This document shows positions 1 to 9,133 of a DNA stretch of 64,000 bases, piece after piece. Positions within the stretch are counted from its first letter, which is position 1; every line of letters starts with the position of its first letter. The notes below the pieces were generated by a model. It had not been told where the DNA came from, made no database searches, and saw only the letters and a list, made by a program, of their open reading frames with translations. This DNA comes from Bacteroides ihuae (GTDB lineage: Bacteria > Bacteroidota > Bacteroidia > Bacteroidales > Bacteroidaceae), in the NCBI RefSeq assembly GCF_900104585.1, contig NZ_FNVX01000006.1, positions 310,001-374,000 on the forward strand, in the 5' to 3' direction. Made by a program: the position numbers and the translations under genes.

Positions 1-798
1 TCCATCACGAATAGAATTAAATACAAGTGCCGCTACTCCGGCACCCAGCAGTATCCACCAAGGTTTATTGCCCAACAGATTACGTATATCTTCTCGTAAA
101 GGACTCTGCTTCTCCTTTATCGGCTTCACTCGTTCTCTGGTAAAGGCAAAGCAGAAGTAGAACAACACGGTGCACATCACTGCTATCACGATAACAGCCA
201 TCACCCATCCTTGCTGTTCATCGGCAGGTGCAGTACTTCCTCCTGAGAAATAATTGGCCATGGGCATAAAGAGCAGCAAGGCGATAAAACTGCCGATATA
301 GGCAAATGTCATGCGATAGGTAGAAAGAATATTACGTGTTTTCGTGTCAGAACTCATGACTCCAAGCAAAGATGCATAAGGAACATTGATGGCAGAGTAA
401 ACCATCATCATCAGTGAGTAAGTGACGTATGCATAAATAAGTTTTCCGGTATCACTCAGCGAAGGAGTAGTAAACGTCAGAATACCAATCAGTGCAAAGG
501 GTAGTGCCAGATAGAGCAAATACGGGCGGAACTTTCCCCAGCGGGTATGAGTTCTATCGGCTACAATGCCTACGATAGGGTCGAAAGCTGAATCCCAGAC
601 CCGTGTGATGAGAAACATCGTACCCACAACAGCTGCCGGAAGCCCAAAGACATCGGTATAGAATATCATCAGATAAGAACCGAAGAGTTTCCAGAACATA
701 GAGGATGCCATATCGCCAAAGCCATATCCTATTTTCTCTTTTAAGGTAACCCGTTCTTTGCCTATAGAAGCCGAATTTGCATTGATTGTCTTATTCAT
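1..798 (-). CDS. GPH-family sugar:cation symporter (N-terminal 266 residues; continues past the window edge)
   Basis: An inner-membrane symporter of the glycoside-pentoside-hexuronide (MelB-like) branch of the major facilitator superfamily. The reverse-strand reading starts at an ATG at 796-798 and stays open to base 1, so the C-terminus is missing. Visible hallmarks are GYGFGDMASSMFW (residues 24-36), WDSAFDPIVGIVADRT (68-83) and TRWGKFRPYL (85-94), followed by further hydrophobic helices. It lies 25 bases after the GH130 gene as the last visible PUL gene. In B. fragilis a symporter gene sits next to the mannosylglucose phosphorylase gene, so import of mannobiose or mannosylglucose into the cytoplasm is the likely role. 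The substrate is inferred from context. The family call is firm. Confidence 0.9.
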   Translation of the reverse strand, partial: MNKTINANSASIGKERVTLKEKIGYGFGDMASSMFWKLFGSYLMIFYTDVFGLPAAVVGTMFLITRVWDSAFDPIVGIVADRTHTRWGKFRPYLLYLALPFALIGILTFTTPSLSDTGKLIYAYVTYSLMMMVYSAINVPYASLLGVMSSDTKTRNILSTYRMTFAYIGSFIALLLFMPMANYFSGGSTAPADEQQGWVMAVIVIAVMCTVLFYFCFAFTRERVKPIKEKQSPLREDIRNLLGNKPWWILLGAGVAALVFNSIRDG

Positions 799-823
799 AG
801 TCTTTTTATATGATACGAATCTA

Positions 824-2014
824 TTATTTATTATTCGCTAATTGCGGAGTAAGAGTTAAATTATTCTTTATCATTTTCTTCAGTATCTCCACCGAAGCAG
901 CAGAACGCAACTTGTCTTCAGGGGTATTCATGCAGTAGTCAACCATTTTATCAATGGTAGAAGTAGCCACATGCATACGGGTATCCGAAGAGGCATAGTA
1001 GATAAAAACCTTCCCATCTTCATCAGCTATCCAACCATTTGTGAAGAGTACATTAGAAACATCACCGATACGTTCTTCCCCTTGTGGGGCCAAGAAATAG
1101 CCTGCCGGAGAAGCGATTACTTTGGTCGGATCTTCAAGGGAAGTCATATACATATAGAGTACATAGCGCAAGCCTGCAGCACATCCTCGCACTCCGTGGG
1201 CCAAATGCAACCAACCTTTAGAGGTCTTGATAGGATGGGGACCTTCACCATTCTTCACTTCTTTAATCGTGTGATAATAGCGACGGTCAATAATAACTTC
1301 TTCTTTTACCTCTGCATGGGTGATATCGTCAATCAATGCCCAACCGATTCCTCCACCACTACCTGTATCGATAAAGCCATCTTGCGGACGAGTATAAAGA
1401 GCGTACTTACCGTTCACAAATTCCGGATGTAAAACGACATTACGTTGTTGACTCTTTGCCTTCAAATCCGGTAGCCTTTCCCAGTTTACAAGGTCTTTGG
1501 TGCGAGCAATAGCAGCAGTAGCTGTAGCAGATGAAAGATCACCGGCCGGAGCATTATCATCATGGCGCTCGGCACAGAAGATACCATAAAGCCAACCGTC
1601 TTCGTGTGCCGTAAGGCGCATATCATAAATGTTAGTAGCAGGAATCACGTCTTCGGGCATCGTTACGGGATAATCCCAGAAGCGGAAATTGTCGATTCCA
1701 TTGGGACTCTCGGCAACCGCAAAGAATGATTTACGATCGGAACCTTCCACACGCACCATCAACAAATATTTTTCTTTCCATTTTATTGCTCCGGCATTCA
1801 TCGTAGCATTCATTCCAATGCGTTCCAGTAAGTATGGGTTTGTTTTTTCATTCAAATCATATCGCCAAAACACAGGAGTATGTTCGGAAGTAAGCACGGG
1901 GTACTCATAGCGGGTAACCACTCCGTTTCCCTTTATTGAAGGCTCATTCTTTCGAGACAGAAAAGCTTCGTGTTCGGCTAGTAGTTTAGTCATATTATCA
2001 TTAAACTGACTCAT
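824..2014 (-). CDS. GH130 4-O-beta-D-mannosyl-D-glucose phosphorylase
   Basis: Cytoplasmic glycoside phosphorylase of family GH130 that converts 4-O-beta-mannosyl-glucose and phosphate into mannose-1-phosphate and glucose. The 396-residue protein has no signal peptide and closely resembles the B. fragilis enzyme in length and motifs. The general acid sits in NIYDMRL as Asp131, the residue number reported for the B. fragilis enzyme. The N-terminal stretch with VFWRYDLN and MNATMNAGA is typical of subfamily GH130_1. It lies downstream of the mannobiose-releasing GH26 gene (35-base gap) and just before the symporter gene. The known pathway also needs a mannobiose 2-epimerase, which is not in this window and may lie beyond base 1. 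Confidence 0.93.
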   Translation of the reverse strand: MSQFNDNMTKLLAEHEAFLSRKNEPSIKGNGVVTRYEYPVLTSEHTPVFWRYDLNEKTNPYLLERIGMNATMNAGAIKWKEKYLLMVRVEGSDRKSFFAVAESPNGIDNFRFWDYPVTMPEDVIPATNIYDMRLTAHEDGWLYGIFCAERHDDNAPAGDLSSATATAAIARTKDLVNWERLPDLKAKSQQRNVVLHPEFVNGKYALYTRPQDGFIDTGSGGGIGWALIDDITHAEVKEEVIIDRRYYHTIKEVKNGEGPHPIKTSKGWLHLAHGVRGCAAGLRYVLYMYMTSLEDPTKVIASPAGYFLAPQGEERIGDVSNVLFTNGWIADEDGKVFIYYASSDTRMHVATSTIDKMVDYCMNTPEDKLRSAASVEILKKMIKNNLTLTPQLANNK

Positions 2015-2049
2015 AATTGATTGCTTTTATCGTTACTTAATTAATTGGG

Positions 2050-3168
2050 TTAGTCATATAAATGAATCACATCTTTCGCAAACAAGGTTTGAGGCTTCTC
2101 ATAGAATTTCACAAAATCGGCAGCAGACACTTGTCCCGGATAAGGTGCATAGTAATGGTTTTGTTTCTCGCGAGCATTGCGCCACACCAACACGTAGCAT
2201 ATTGGATAGCGACTAATTACAGGAAAAAGTGTTTCTGTCCACCAAGTAGCATCCGGGATCGTTTCAAAACCTGTTTCTGTAATGGCAATAGGTTTACTAT
2301 GTGCCTTGCCGACCTCTGTCAAGATCATGAGAGAGCGATCCAATTCATCCATATACTTTTGTTTGTCGAATTGATAGCAGTCAAATCCAAGTAGATCAAT
2401 GATGTCATCTCCCGGATAGCGTTCCAAATACTCTGCACTATTCTGCGGATCTGTTCCCGGGGAATAGGCATATAACAGATTGTCCACGCCTTTCTCTTGC
2501 ATGCGGTTATAAGTCATCTTCCACAATGCTTTATACTGAGAAGGCGTGCAAAGCTTTGCGCCCCACCAAAACCAACTGCCTGTATGCTCATGCCACGGAC
2601 GGAAAAGCACGGGAACTTTCACCCCGTCTTCCGTTTGAAGAGAGTTCATAAAGTCAGCTATTGCATCCAGCCAGCCCAGAAATTTTTCATGATTAGCTCC
2701 TCCAGGAAGAATAGAAGCCACTACTGTGGTATCACTTACATCCCAAGAGTCCTTACCGGTAAGAGGATTATCGACATGCCAACTAAGAGAATTCATGCCT
2801 CCGCGATTGTATTGAGCAATGATCTCTTTCCGTATTTTCTCAAACGAAACCTTATCCAGATTCTTATCTCCGCCTAGTTCTATCCGTCCCAGATCAAAAG
2901 ACATCACTGACGGATAGTCTCCACAGACGCTTTTCACATCACTACGTCCTTCGTCTCCTTCCCATCCAATACCATAGATAGGATCGTCATGATGCCCGAA
3001 CATAAATCCTTGGTGAGCTATCTTTTTAAGATTAGTCAGCAAATGTTGCGTTTCAGGTGTTCGCAATGAATCAGCCAAAGGTTCAGGAGCGACGACCTTA
3101 GCAACCAGACTATCGAATGAAATCATACTCGAGGCAAATAGTAGGCAAACCAGTAATTTATTTTTCAT
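2050..3168 (-). CDS. GH26 beta-mannanase, probably an exo-acting mannobiohydrolase
   Basis: Glycoside hydrolase of family GH26 acting on beta-1,4-mannan. The protein has 372 residues, with an N-terminal signal-like segment and no clear lipobox, so a periplasmic location is likely. The acid/base is Glu194 in RPWHEHTGSWFWWG and the nucleophile is Glu298 in ITETGFE. The placement directly before the GH130 gene, and the overall sequence, resemble the B. fragilis GH26 that releases mannobiose. That product would feed the symporter and phosphorylase. It starts 6 bases after the GH3 stop codon, so the two are probably co-transcribed. Exo specificity is inferred from context and similarity; the family assignment comes directly from the motifs. 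Confidence 0.92.
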   Translation of the reverse strand: MKNKLLVCLLFASSMISFDSLVAKVVAPEPLADSLRTPETQHLLTNLKKIAHQGFMFGHHDDPIYGIGWEGDEGRSDVKSVCGDYPSVMSFDLGRIELGGDKNLDKVSFEKIRKEIIAQYNRGGMNSLSWHVDNPLTGKDSWDVSDTTVVASILPGGANHEKFLGWLDAIADFMNSLQTEDGVKVPVLFRPWHEHTGSWFWWGAKLCTPSQYKALWKMTYNRMQEKGVDNLLYAYSPGTDPQNSAEYLERYPGDDIIDLLGFDCYQFDKQKYMDELDRSLMILTEVGKAHSKPIAITETGFETIPDATWWTETLFPVISRYPICYVLVWRNAREKQNHYYAPYPGQVSAADFVKFYEKPQTLFAKDVIHLYD

Positions 3169-3174
3169 CTTTTC

Positions 3175-5472
3175 TCACTTTACAACAAATGTTTCTTTGA
3201 GCAAATCCTCATCGGCAGAAGAAGCACCAACCATCACACTAAATTCACCCGGTTCCACAATCCAATTCATTTTCTTGTCGTAGAAACCTAGTTTATCGGG
3301 AGTAATTGTAAAATCAACAACCTTGCTTTCGCCTGCCTTCAGAGAGACACGGGCAAAGTCTTTCAGCTCTTTCACCGGACGAGTAACACTACTATAAGTA
3401 TCACGCAAATAGAGTTGTACAATTTCAACACCATCTCTACTACCCGCATTCGTTATTTTTACACTTGCTTGCACATTACCATCTTTAGCTATCTCTTTAG
3501 CGGATAGTTTTAAATCAGTATACTTGTAATTAGTGTAAGAAAGACCATAACCAAACGGCCAAAGCGGTGTGCTAGGTTTCACAGCATACGGATGGAAATA
3601 TTGAGAAGGTTTATGATTATAAATCATTTGCAACTGTCCCACACTGCGAGGAATGGTTATTGCCAGTTTAGCAGAAGGATTCACCTTACCATAAAGAATT
3701 TCGGCAACTGCCTGACCACCCAGCATTCCCGGTGCCCACGCTTCCACAACAGCCGGAAGATGTTCCGCAGCCCATTCTACACCAAGAGGACGTCCGTTAA
3801 CTAAAATCAGGATCGTTGGCTTTCCTGAAGCGGCAATCTTCTGAATGAGTTCGTTTTGTAAACCGACAAGATCTAAATCCGAGCGATCCGTATCTTCACC
3901 ATCTGTACGATCTGTCCAACGAAAGCGCATCATATACTCACCCGCTACCACAATATTAAGATCAGCTTCTTTCGCATGATCCACAGCCTCGGCTACCTTC
4001 TTGGGATCCATATTGCGAGGGTCCCATCCTTGATCTACAAAGTCGAATTTGGTATCAGGAGCCACCTGTTGCAGGCCTTCGAGTATAGTCGTTACGTTTT
4101 CATCTTTCTGAACAGCCGACCAATCACCCAAGATATTCATATCATTGGCATTAATCCCCGTTACCAAAACTTTCTTATATTTCTTCGCATCCAAAGGAAG
4201 TAATCCGTCATTCTTAAGCAACACAATGCTAGTACGCGCAGCATCCAAAGCCGTTTTACGATGTTCGTCGCACAGACGAATCTTCATGCTTTGAGCTTCA
4301 TTGGCTAAAGGTTGCTCAAACAGGCCCAAACGAAACTTTATATCCAAAATGCGACGAACAGATTCATCAATGCGAGATTCAGGGATGCGTCCTTCCTTGA
4401 CCAATTCAACGACCATCTCATTCCAATGAATGCCATGCATGTGCATATCCATACCAGCCATGATAGATTGGAAAAAAGCTTCTTTCATGTTTTCAGCCGT
4501 AGCATGTAAATCATGAATATGCTCTATATCCATCCAATCACTTACCACGAAGCCCGGGAACTTCCATTCTCCACGTAACACATCCTGTATCAGCCACTCA
4601 TTACTATGGCAAGGTATGCCATTGAGTTCGTTATGGGCAGTCATCAGTGACATAGCACCCGCTTCTACTCCGGCTTTAAACGGTGGAAAGAAAACTTCGC
4701 GCAAAGTCCGTTCAGACAGATCGGCAGGCGATCCATTTGTACCGTTGATCGGTTCACTACCTCCAACAAAATGTTTGATGCAAGCTAAAACATCCTCTTT
4801 GCCATTCAACTGGCCCTGATATCCCTTAACCGATTGCACACCCATAAGAGTAACCAAATACGGATCTTCCCCATAAGTTTCCCCTACTCTACCCCAACGG
4901 GCATCACGAGCAACTTCCACATTAGGGTTAAACGTCCAGTGCATATTCATCGCACGCATCTCCTTTGCCGTCTCTCTGGCTATTTTGTAGGCCATCAAGG
5001 TATCAAAAGAACAAGCTAAGCCTATATTAGTGGGGTAAACCGTATTATCCGGTGCATTCGCATTCCCATGGATGGCATCAATACCAAAGATAATTGGGAT
5101 TTGAAGACGACTTTTCATTGCCAGTGATTGAAGGTAATTGGCCTCTTTAATCGTTAGCACATGCAAGAAAGAGCCAATCAATCCTTGTGCAGTCCACTTC
5201 TCAACATCTTTATCCGTAACACCCGGATAGAAAGCATTGGCCGTATTATTCTTCAGTTGATCTGCAGTCATTACAGCACTATTTGCCTTGATATGCTCAA
5301 TGCCAACAAACTGATTCATCTGACCGACCTTTTCTTCAAGAGTCATGCGACCCAATAAGTCTTCTACCCGATCTTTCACCGGAGCGGAAGGATCCTTATA
5401 AATTTCTTTTTTATCGGCAGAACCGGAGCCCACCGTGAGTGTCATTGCCATTGCAACTAAAAGGTTTTTCAT
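3175..5472 (-). CDS. GH3 family beta-glucosidase-like glycoside hydrolase
   Basis: A 765-residue GH3 enzyme with the usual order: N-terminal TIM-barrel, central alpha/beta sandwich, and a C-terminal fibronectin-III-like domain from about residue 665. The catalytic nucleophile is Asp312 in VVSDWMD; KHFVGG (233-238) and the RWGR/GEDP motifs are also present. The N-terminus has a short hydrophobic signal-like stretch, suggesting a periplasmic enzyme. BglX-like GH3 proteins are mostly beta-glucosidases. In this mannan locus, removal of glucose from glucomannan oligosaccharides is the most economical role, but beta-mannosidase activity cannot be excluded. It sits between the two GH26 genes, and possible promoter boxes lie just upstream. 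Confidence 0.92.
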   Translation of the reverse strand: MKNLLVAMAMTLTVGSGSADKKEIYKDPSAPVKDRVEDLLGRMTLEEKVGQMNQFVGIEHIKANSAVMTADQLKNNTANAFYPGVTDKDVEKWTAQGLIGSFLHVLTIKEANYLQSLAMKSRLQIPIIFGIDAIHGNANAPDNTVYPTNIGLACSFDTLMAYKIARETAKEMRAMNMHWTFNPNVEVARDARWGRVGETYGEDPYLVTLMGVQSVKGYQGQLNGKEDVLACIKHFVGGSEPINGTNGSPADLSERTLREVFFPPFKAGVEAGAMSLMTAHNELNGIPCHSNEWLIQDVLRGEWKFPGFVVSDWMDIEHIHDLHATAENMKEAFFQSIMAGMDMHMHGIHWNEMVVELVKEGRIPESRIDESVRRILDIKFRLGLFEQPLANEAQSMKIRLCDEHRKTALDAARTSIVLLKNDGLLPLDAKKYKKVLVTGINANDMNILGDWSAVQKDENVTTILEGLQQVAPDTKFDFVDQGWDPRNMDPKKVAEAVDHAKEADLNIVVAGEYMMRFRWTDRTDGEDTDRSDLDLVGLQNELIQKIAASGKPTILILVNGRPLGVEWAAEHLPAVVEAWAPGMLGGQAVAEILYGKVNPSAKLAITIPRSVGQLQMIYNHKPSQYFHPYAVKPSTPLWPFGYGLSYTNYKYTDLKLSAKEIAKDGNVQASVKITNAGSRDGVEIVQLYLRDTYSSVTRPVKELKDFARVSLKAGESKVVDFTITPDKLGFYDKKMNWIVEPGEFSVMVGASSADEDLLKETFVVK

Positions 5473-5513
5473 GGTTTATAATCTATTTCAAAATGGTTGA
5501 TATTACACAGATA

Positions 5514-5565
5514 CAAATGTAAGGTTGGCAAGTTAGCCAAACAAGTACAATTTTATCCAAAGATA
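5514..5565 (-). promoter_or_regulatory. Possible internal promoter(s) for the GH3-GH26-GH130 segment
   Basis: Read on the minus strand, the gap between the two enzyme genes holds two matches to the Bacteroides -7 consensus TAnnTTTG: TATCTTTG (5558-5565) and TACATTTG (5514-5521). A TTTG lies 16 bases upstream of the second box; the expected spacing is about 19 to 21, so support is partial. A small hairpin (TTGGC/GCCAA, about 5524-5540) lies between the two boxes. Confidence 0.35.
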
Positions 5566-5568
5566 GTA

Positions 5569-6963
5569 TTATTTCAGGTTTGGCATCTGATCACGGGTAA
5601 GTATCACACTTTGTTTGAATGCATCTTTCCACCAAACAATGTTAGCATATTGGTGAGTTGTTTCATTAAAAGCAGCACCAGAAACCTCTTTAGTCCTATC
5701 ATAGTCGTACCATGGCATAAACCAGGACCAAGTAGCACCGGCATTCCACTGCAAAGACATATTAGCCACGTTGCCACATTCACTTAGAGTAATCATTTTA
5801 TTGGGATAACTTTGAGCTAAAGAAGTGTATTCATCCGTTAATTGAGAAATCACCGTTTTATTATAGATATCACAACTAATAATGTCTACATATTCATTGC
5901 CCGGATACCATTCATTATCACCTGTTTGTGCTGTCCATACCCAAATAAGATTATTCACGCCCCTTTCTTTAAATGTATCAAACATTAGTTTCCATAATGC
6001 TTTGAATGGCGTAGCTCCTTTGGCTCCCCACCAAAACCATCCACCGGAAGCTTCATGCATAGGGCGCCAGATAACCGGAATGTTCTTGGCTTTTAGAAGT
6101 AACAAGTAATCAGCTATTTTATCCAAATCAGCTTTCACACGTAAATTTTCAGATGTACCGTTTTGAACAGCTTTAGTGATATCAAACGATGTTTCTCCGG
6201 TACCATTATTCTTTCCGGTATAATAGAAACCATAATTACTACTACCTTCTGATTGAGGAACATTCCAATGCCATGTTGCTGCAACCAGCCCATTATTACT
6301 CCACCAATTCTCAACCACTGTTGTATTTCCGTAATCAATCCAATTGGCAGGAGATGCATACAAATGAACAAAGTCAAAAGCATTCAGCGCAGGATATTTA
6401 TCCGTATGTTTGTACACCCATTCAGCCTCATTAATGTTCCAGCTTACATTGGCCATGGTGCCTGAGATGAGCTTTTTACCATAATTCTCTTTCAAAAAAT
6501 CATAAACTTTAATTGCTTGAGCTGAAGGATTGGGGCTACACAATGCACTAGTTATCGATTGTTTGGGCACCGTACTGAAAGTAATAGAAACTTTCGGCGC
6601 TTCTAATTTTGTTGGTCCCAATATAACACCTTTAGGTACAATCAATTGGTAATCTGTTCCCTTTTCTAAACCGGAAACCCGTATGGTTACTTTGGTTAAA
6701 ACAGCTGAAACGCTTATTATGGAAGCACTTCCCAAGGTGACTTTGCTGTGTTCGGAAGAAAGAGAAGTGACATTCTGGTTATAAGTCAGAACAATAGTTA
6801 TATCACCTGAAGGAAGATCTTTTGCTCCGTCCATTGGATTACTGTTTATCATTTCGGGAGCCTTCATCATTGATATTTCAGGTTCATTATCCCCTCCACT
6901 ACATGATGTAATGAATAAAAACCCAATGAAAAAAAAGAAAAGATTATATGATATTTTCTTCAT
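5569..6963 (-). CDS. Lipoprotein GH26 endo-beta-mannanase with N-terminal Ig-like domain
   Basis: A 464-residue enzyme with a lipoprotein signal ending at Cys21 (ITSC). An Ig-like Big_5/SbsA-type domain follows at about residues 36-132, then the GH26 barrel from about 145 to the end. The acid/base is Glu304 in RPMHEASGGWFWWG and the nucleophile is Glu395 in ITLSECGN. An acidic stretch right after the cysteine (SGGDNEPE) fits lipoprotein export to the cell surface in Bacteroides, so this is a good candidate for the outer-surface endo-mannanase that makes oligosaccharides for SusCD. It follows the glycan-binding protein genes after a 137-base gap that contains a hairpin. Surface location is inferred. 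Confidence 0.92.
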   Translation of the reverse strand: MKKISYNLFFFFIGFLFITSCSGGDNEPEISMMKAPEMINSNPMDGAKDLPSGDITIVLTYNQNVTSLSSEHSKVTLGSASIISVSAVLTKVTIRVSGLEKGTDYQLIVPKGVILGPTKLEAPKVSITFSTVPKQSITSALCSPNPSAQAIKVYDFLKENYGKKLISGTMANVSWNINEAEWVYKHTDKYPALNAFDFVHLYASPANWIDYGNTTVVENWWSNNGLVAATWHWNVPQSEGSSNYGFYYTGKNNGTGETSFDITKAVQNGTSENLRVKADLDKIADYLLLLKAKNIPVIWRPMHEASGGWFWWGAKGATPFKALWKLMFDTFKERGVNNLIWVWTAQTGDNEWYPGNEYVDIISCDIYNKTVISQLTDEYTSLAQSYPNKMITLSECGNVANMSLQWNAGATWSWFMPWYDYDRTKEVSGAAFNETTHQYANIVWWKDAFKQSVILTRDQMPNLK

Positions 6964-7024
6964 AGTCTTATTCGTTTATTACTTTCTTTACTCATCTGAC
7001 ATTATGATTGCATAAATAAAAGAA

Positions 7025-7064
7025 ACTTGCTCAATTTAATGTAGTAGCATTCCACTGAGCAAGT
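7025..7064 (-). terminator. Hairpin between the surface-binding genes and the enzyme genes of the PUL
   Basis: A perfect 9-bp stem (ACTTGCTCA at 7025-7033 with TGAGCAAGT at 7056-7064) and a 22-base loop. On the minus strand it is followed by the T-rich TTTCTTTTATTT. It could act as a partial terminator or an RNA stability element that lowers expression of the enzymes relative to SusC/SusD. The function is inferred from structure and position. Confidence 0.5.
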
Positions 7065-7100
7065 CTTTTTATTATTCTCTTAATCCGTTTTCCTTAATTT

Positions 7101-9113
7101 CTATTTAGATGTTGCTCCGCCAGTAATGATGGAAACTTTTGAGATAACCAAATTCTGACCTTGAATAATAAGAGCCGTCTTCGACCATCCGTCTTCGGTA
7201 GCCATTATTTTATCAAGGAATTCTTGAGTTAAGCCCATTTCATAAGATGTCTGATCTTTATCCTTAAACTGAAGGATTTCTTTCCATTGCCCCCAGTTTG
7301 CATCATTAATCTGCATTTTACCTTCAACTACTGTTACAGTCAAATAGAATTTCATAATAGAACCAGCCTTTACTCCTTCAAATGACTCCTTATATATGCG
7401 GAACGCACCGCCAGCCGCCTCATTTGCCCATGATCCCAAGTCATGAACTTTATCCATAATCACCGTTTCAATGATCCCTGAAGAAATTACTTTTATAATA
7501 TAAGACACTTCTCCATTAGACGAAATCAGCTTAAAGGTAGTATTACCATTCGCATTATTAGGAATAAGTATATTAAGTGTAGAACCTTGAAGTATATACT
7601 GAACATTATTTCCATTCACCTGAACATTAGTCAGCTTATCACCATTCTGAATTCCTATTGATAAAATAGTGCCTGATTTAATTTCTGTATCCGAGCTCGG
7701 AAGCACAGGTACATAACAGAATACAGGTTTCGTTACCTCTAAAGAGGCACATTTAACCGTTTCACCATTCTTCATCGTCAGCGTAACTTCTCCACTTTCA
7801 GCATCAACCGGCACCTTAACTTCTAATTCTGTACTTCCAGCAGAAGTGACGGTTACTTTCTTATTGCCTCCGAAAGTAACGGCAGCGACCAAATCAAGAT
7901 GCTTACCTTGCAAAACAACATCGCTACCAGCGGCAACCGATGAAGGATTATAAGCAATAACCTCAGGTTTCAATGTAGATATAAGCACAGACGCAGTATG
8001 TCCGCTTGCTGTATTCAATACCAGATTTCCACTAATGGCACCATCAGGCGTGGTAACCTTAATTTCTGTAGCAGTTTTTGAACTTGGAGTGACAACATTG
8101 GCTACATTTGGAAAAACAACAGATGTTACCAGCTCCATATTTACACCTTTAATACTAATAACATCACCTGTTTTAATATCGGTTGCCGGTGTTGCCACTA
8201 AAGAAGCAGGAACCGCCATACCAATATTGGCAATGGCTACCTTCACTCCCGAATAAGCAACCATAACGACAGCACCATCTGATGCATTCTGAGGTAATAT
8301 AAAGCTAAGTTTATAGCTGCCACCCGCACTCTTCGTTGATGCAACTATATCCATTGCCTCTAGAGTAAACTCTACGCTATCACCATTGGGCATCAAGATC
8401 TGTTTTACCAAGTCCAAATCCTTACCTTGTATAGTTATCACATTGCCAGGTTTCTTTGAAGTCAAATCCAATGTTTGGGTTACAGAAGGTAAAATAATAT
8501 TCAAGGCTTCATTTGAATAGATCCAATTAGGTATCTCAGCACCATCGGAAATAATAATCTTACCTGTTTGGGCCTCCTTCGGAACTATTAATTTGATTTC
8601 CTTACGTTCATGTTTGGTAAAAGCATCACTTTTCACGATCACGTTATCAGCGAAGATTACCTCTTTAATCAGATTCAAATATTCGCCGGTAATAGTCAAT
8701 TCTCCACCCGCTTTTATCGGATTAGGGGCTATTGCATCCAAACTGATCGGCTCCATGAACGTCAATTTTGTCTTTGTCGTAATATCACCATTGGGAGTTT
8801 TCAAGACAACTAACCCCGGTTCTGCCGTTTGAGGTATAGTAATACGAATCTCCGTATTACTAATCACCTTAATATCCGTTATCTCACCAGACCCCGGGAT
8901 AACAACAGCTGTAACTTTATCCAGACCACTACCCAAGAAGCGAAGTTCACCTCCACGAGCTACGGGACTTGGCCCGAATACATTCAAATTGACGCCGCCT
9001 GTATACTGGTTGGTATCTTCCCCATCTTCATTATCACAAGCCGTAAACGACAAGCAGCTAAGGATCATCAAGCACATCATCCAAAGTGCCGACAGTTTAT
9101 ATGTTTTATTCAT
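7101..9113 (-). CDS. Surface glycan-binding lipoprotein with tandem IPT/TIG domains
   Basis: A 670-residue SusE/F-position protein. Its lipoprotein signal ends at Cys26 (FTAC), followed by acidic residues (DNEDGED) suited to surface export. The body is a chain of Ig-like IPT/TIG repeats of roughly 80 to 90 residues. Five clear repeats carry an 'aGgeltitG..L..v..v.f' signature (GELRFLGSGLDKV, GELTITGEYLNLI, NVITIQGKDLDLV, DVISIKGVNMELV, DVVLQGKHLDLV), and a sixth is degenerate. The C-terminal 125 residues (from about 545) form a different domain, probably the glycan-binding head. It is transcribed after the smaller binding protein with a 20-base gap. Binding to mannan is inferred from the locus. 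Confidence 0.85.
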   Translation of the reverse strand: MNKTYKLSALWMMCLMILSCLSFTACDNEDGEDTNQYTGGVNLNVFGPSPVARGGELRFLGSGLDKVTAVVIPGSGEITDIKVISNTEIRITIPQTAEPGLVVLKTPNGDITTKTKLTFMEPISLDAIAPNPIKAGGELTITGEYLNLIKEVIFADNVIVKSDAFTKHERKEIKLIVPKEAQTGKIIISDGAEIPNWIYSNEALNIILPSVTQTLDLTSKKPGNVITIQGKDLDLVKQILMPNGDSVEFTLEAMDIVASTKSAGGSYKLSFILPQNASDGAVVMVAYSGVKVAIANIGMAVPASLVATPATDIKTGDVISIKGVNMELVTSVVFPNVANVVTPSSKTATEIKVTTPDGAISGNLVLNTASGHTASVLISTLKPEVIAYNPSSVAAGSDVVLQGKHLDLVAAVTFGGNKKVTVTSAGSTELEVKVPVDAESGEVTLTMKNGETVKCASLEVTKPVFCYVPVLPSSDTEIKSGTILSIGIQNGDKLTNVQVNGNNVQYILQGSTLNILIPNNANGNTTFKLISSNGEVSYIIKVISSGIIETVIMDKVHDLGSWANEAAGGAFRIYKESFEGVKAGSIMKFYLTVTVVEGKMQINDANWGQWKEILQFKDKDQTSYEMGLTQEFLDKIMATEDGWSKTALIIQGQNLVISKVSIITGGATSK

Positions 9114-9133
9114 ATTACTATTAGTTTTTAAAG

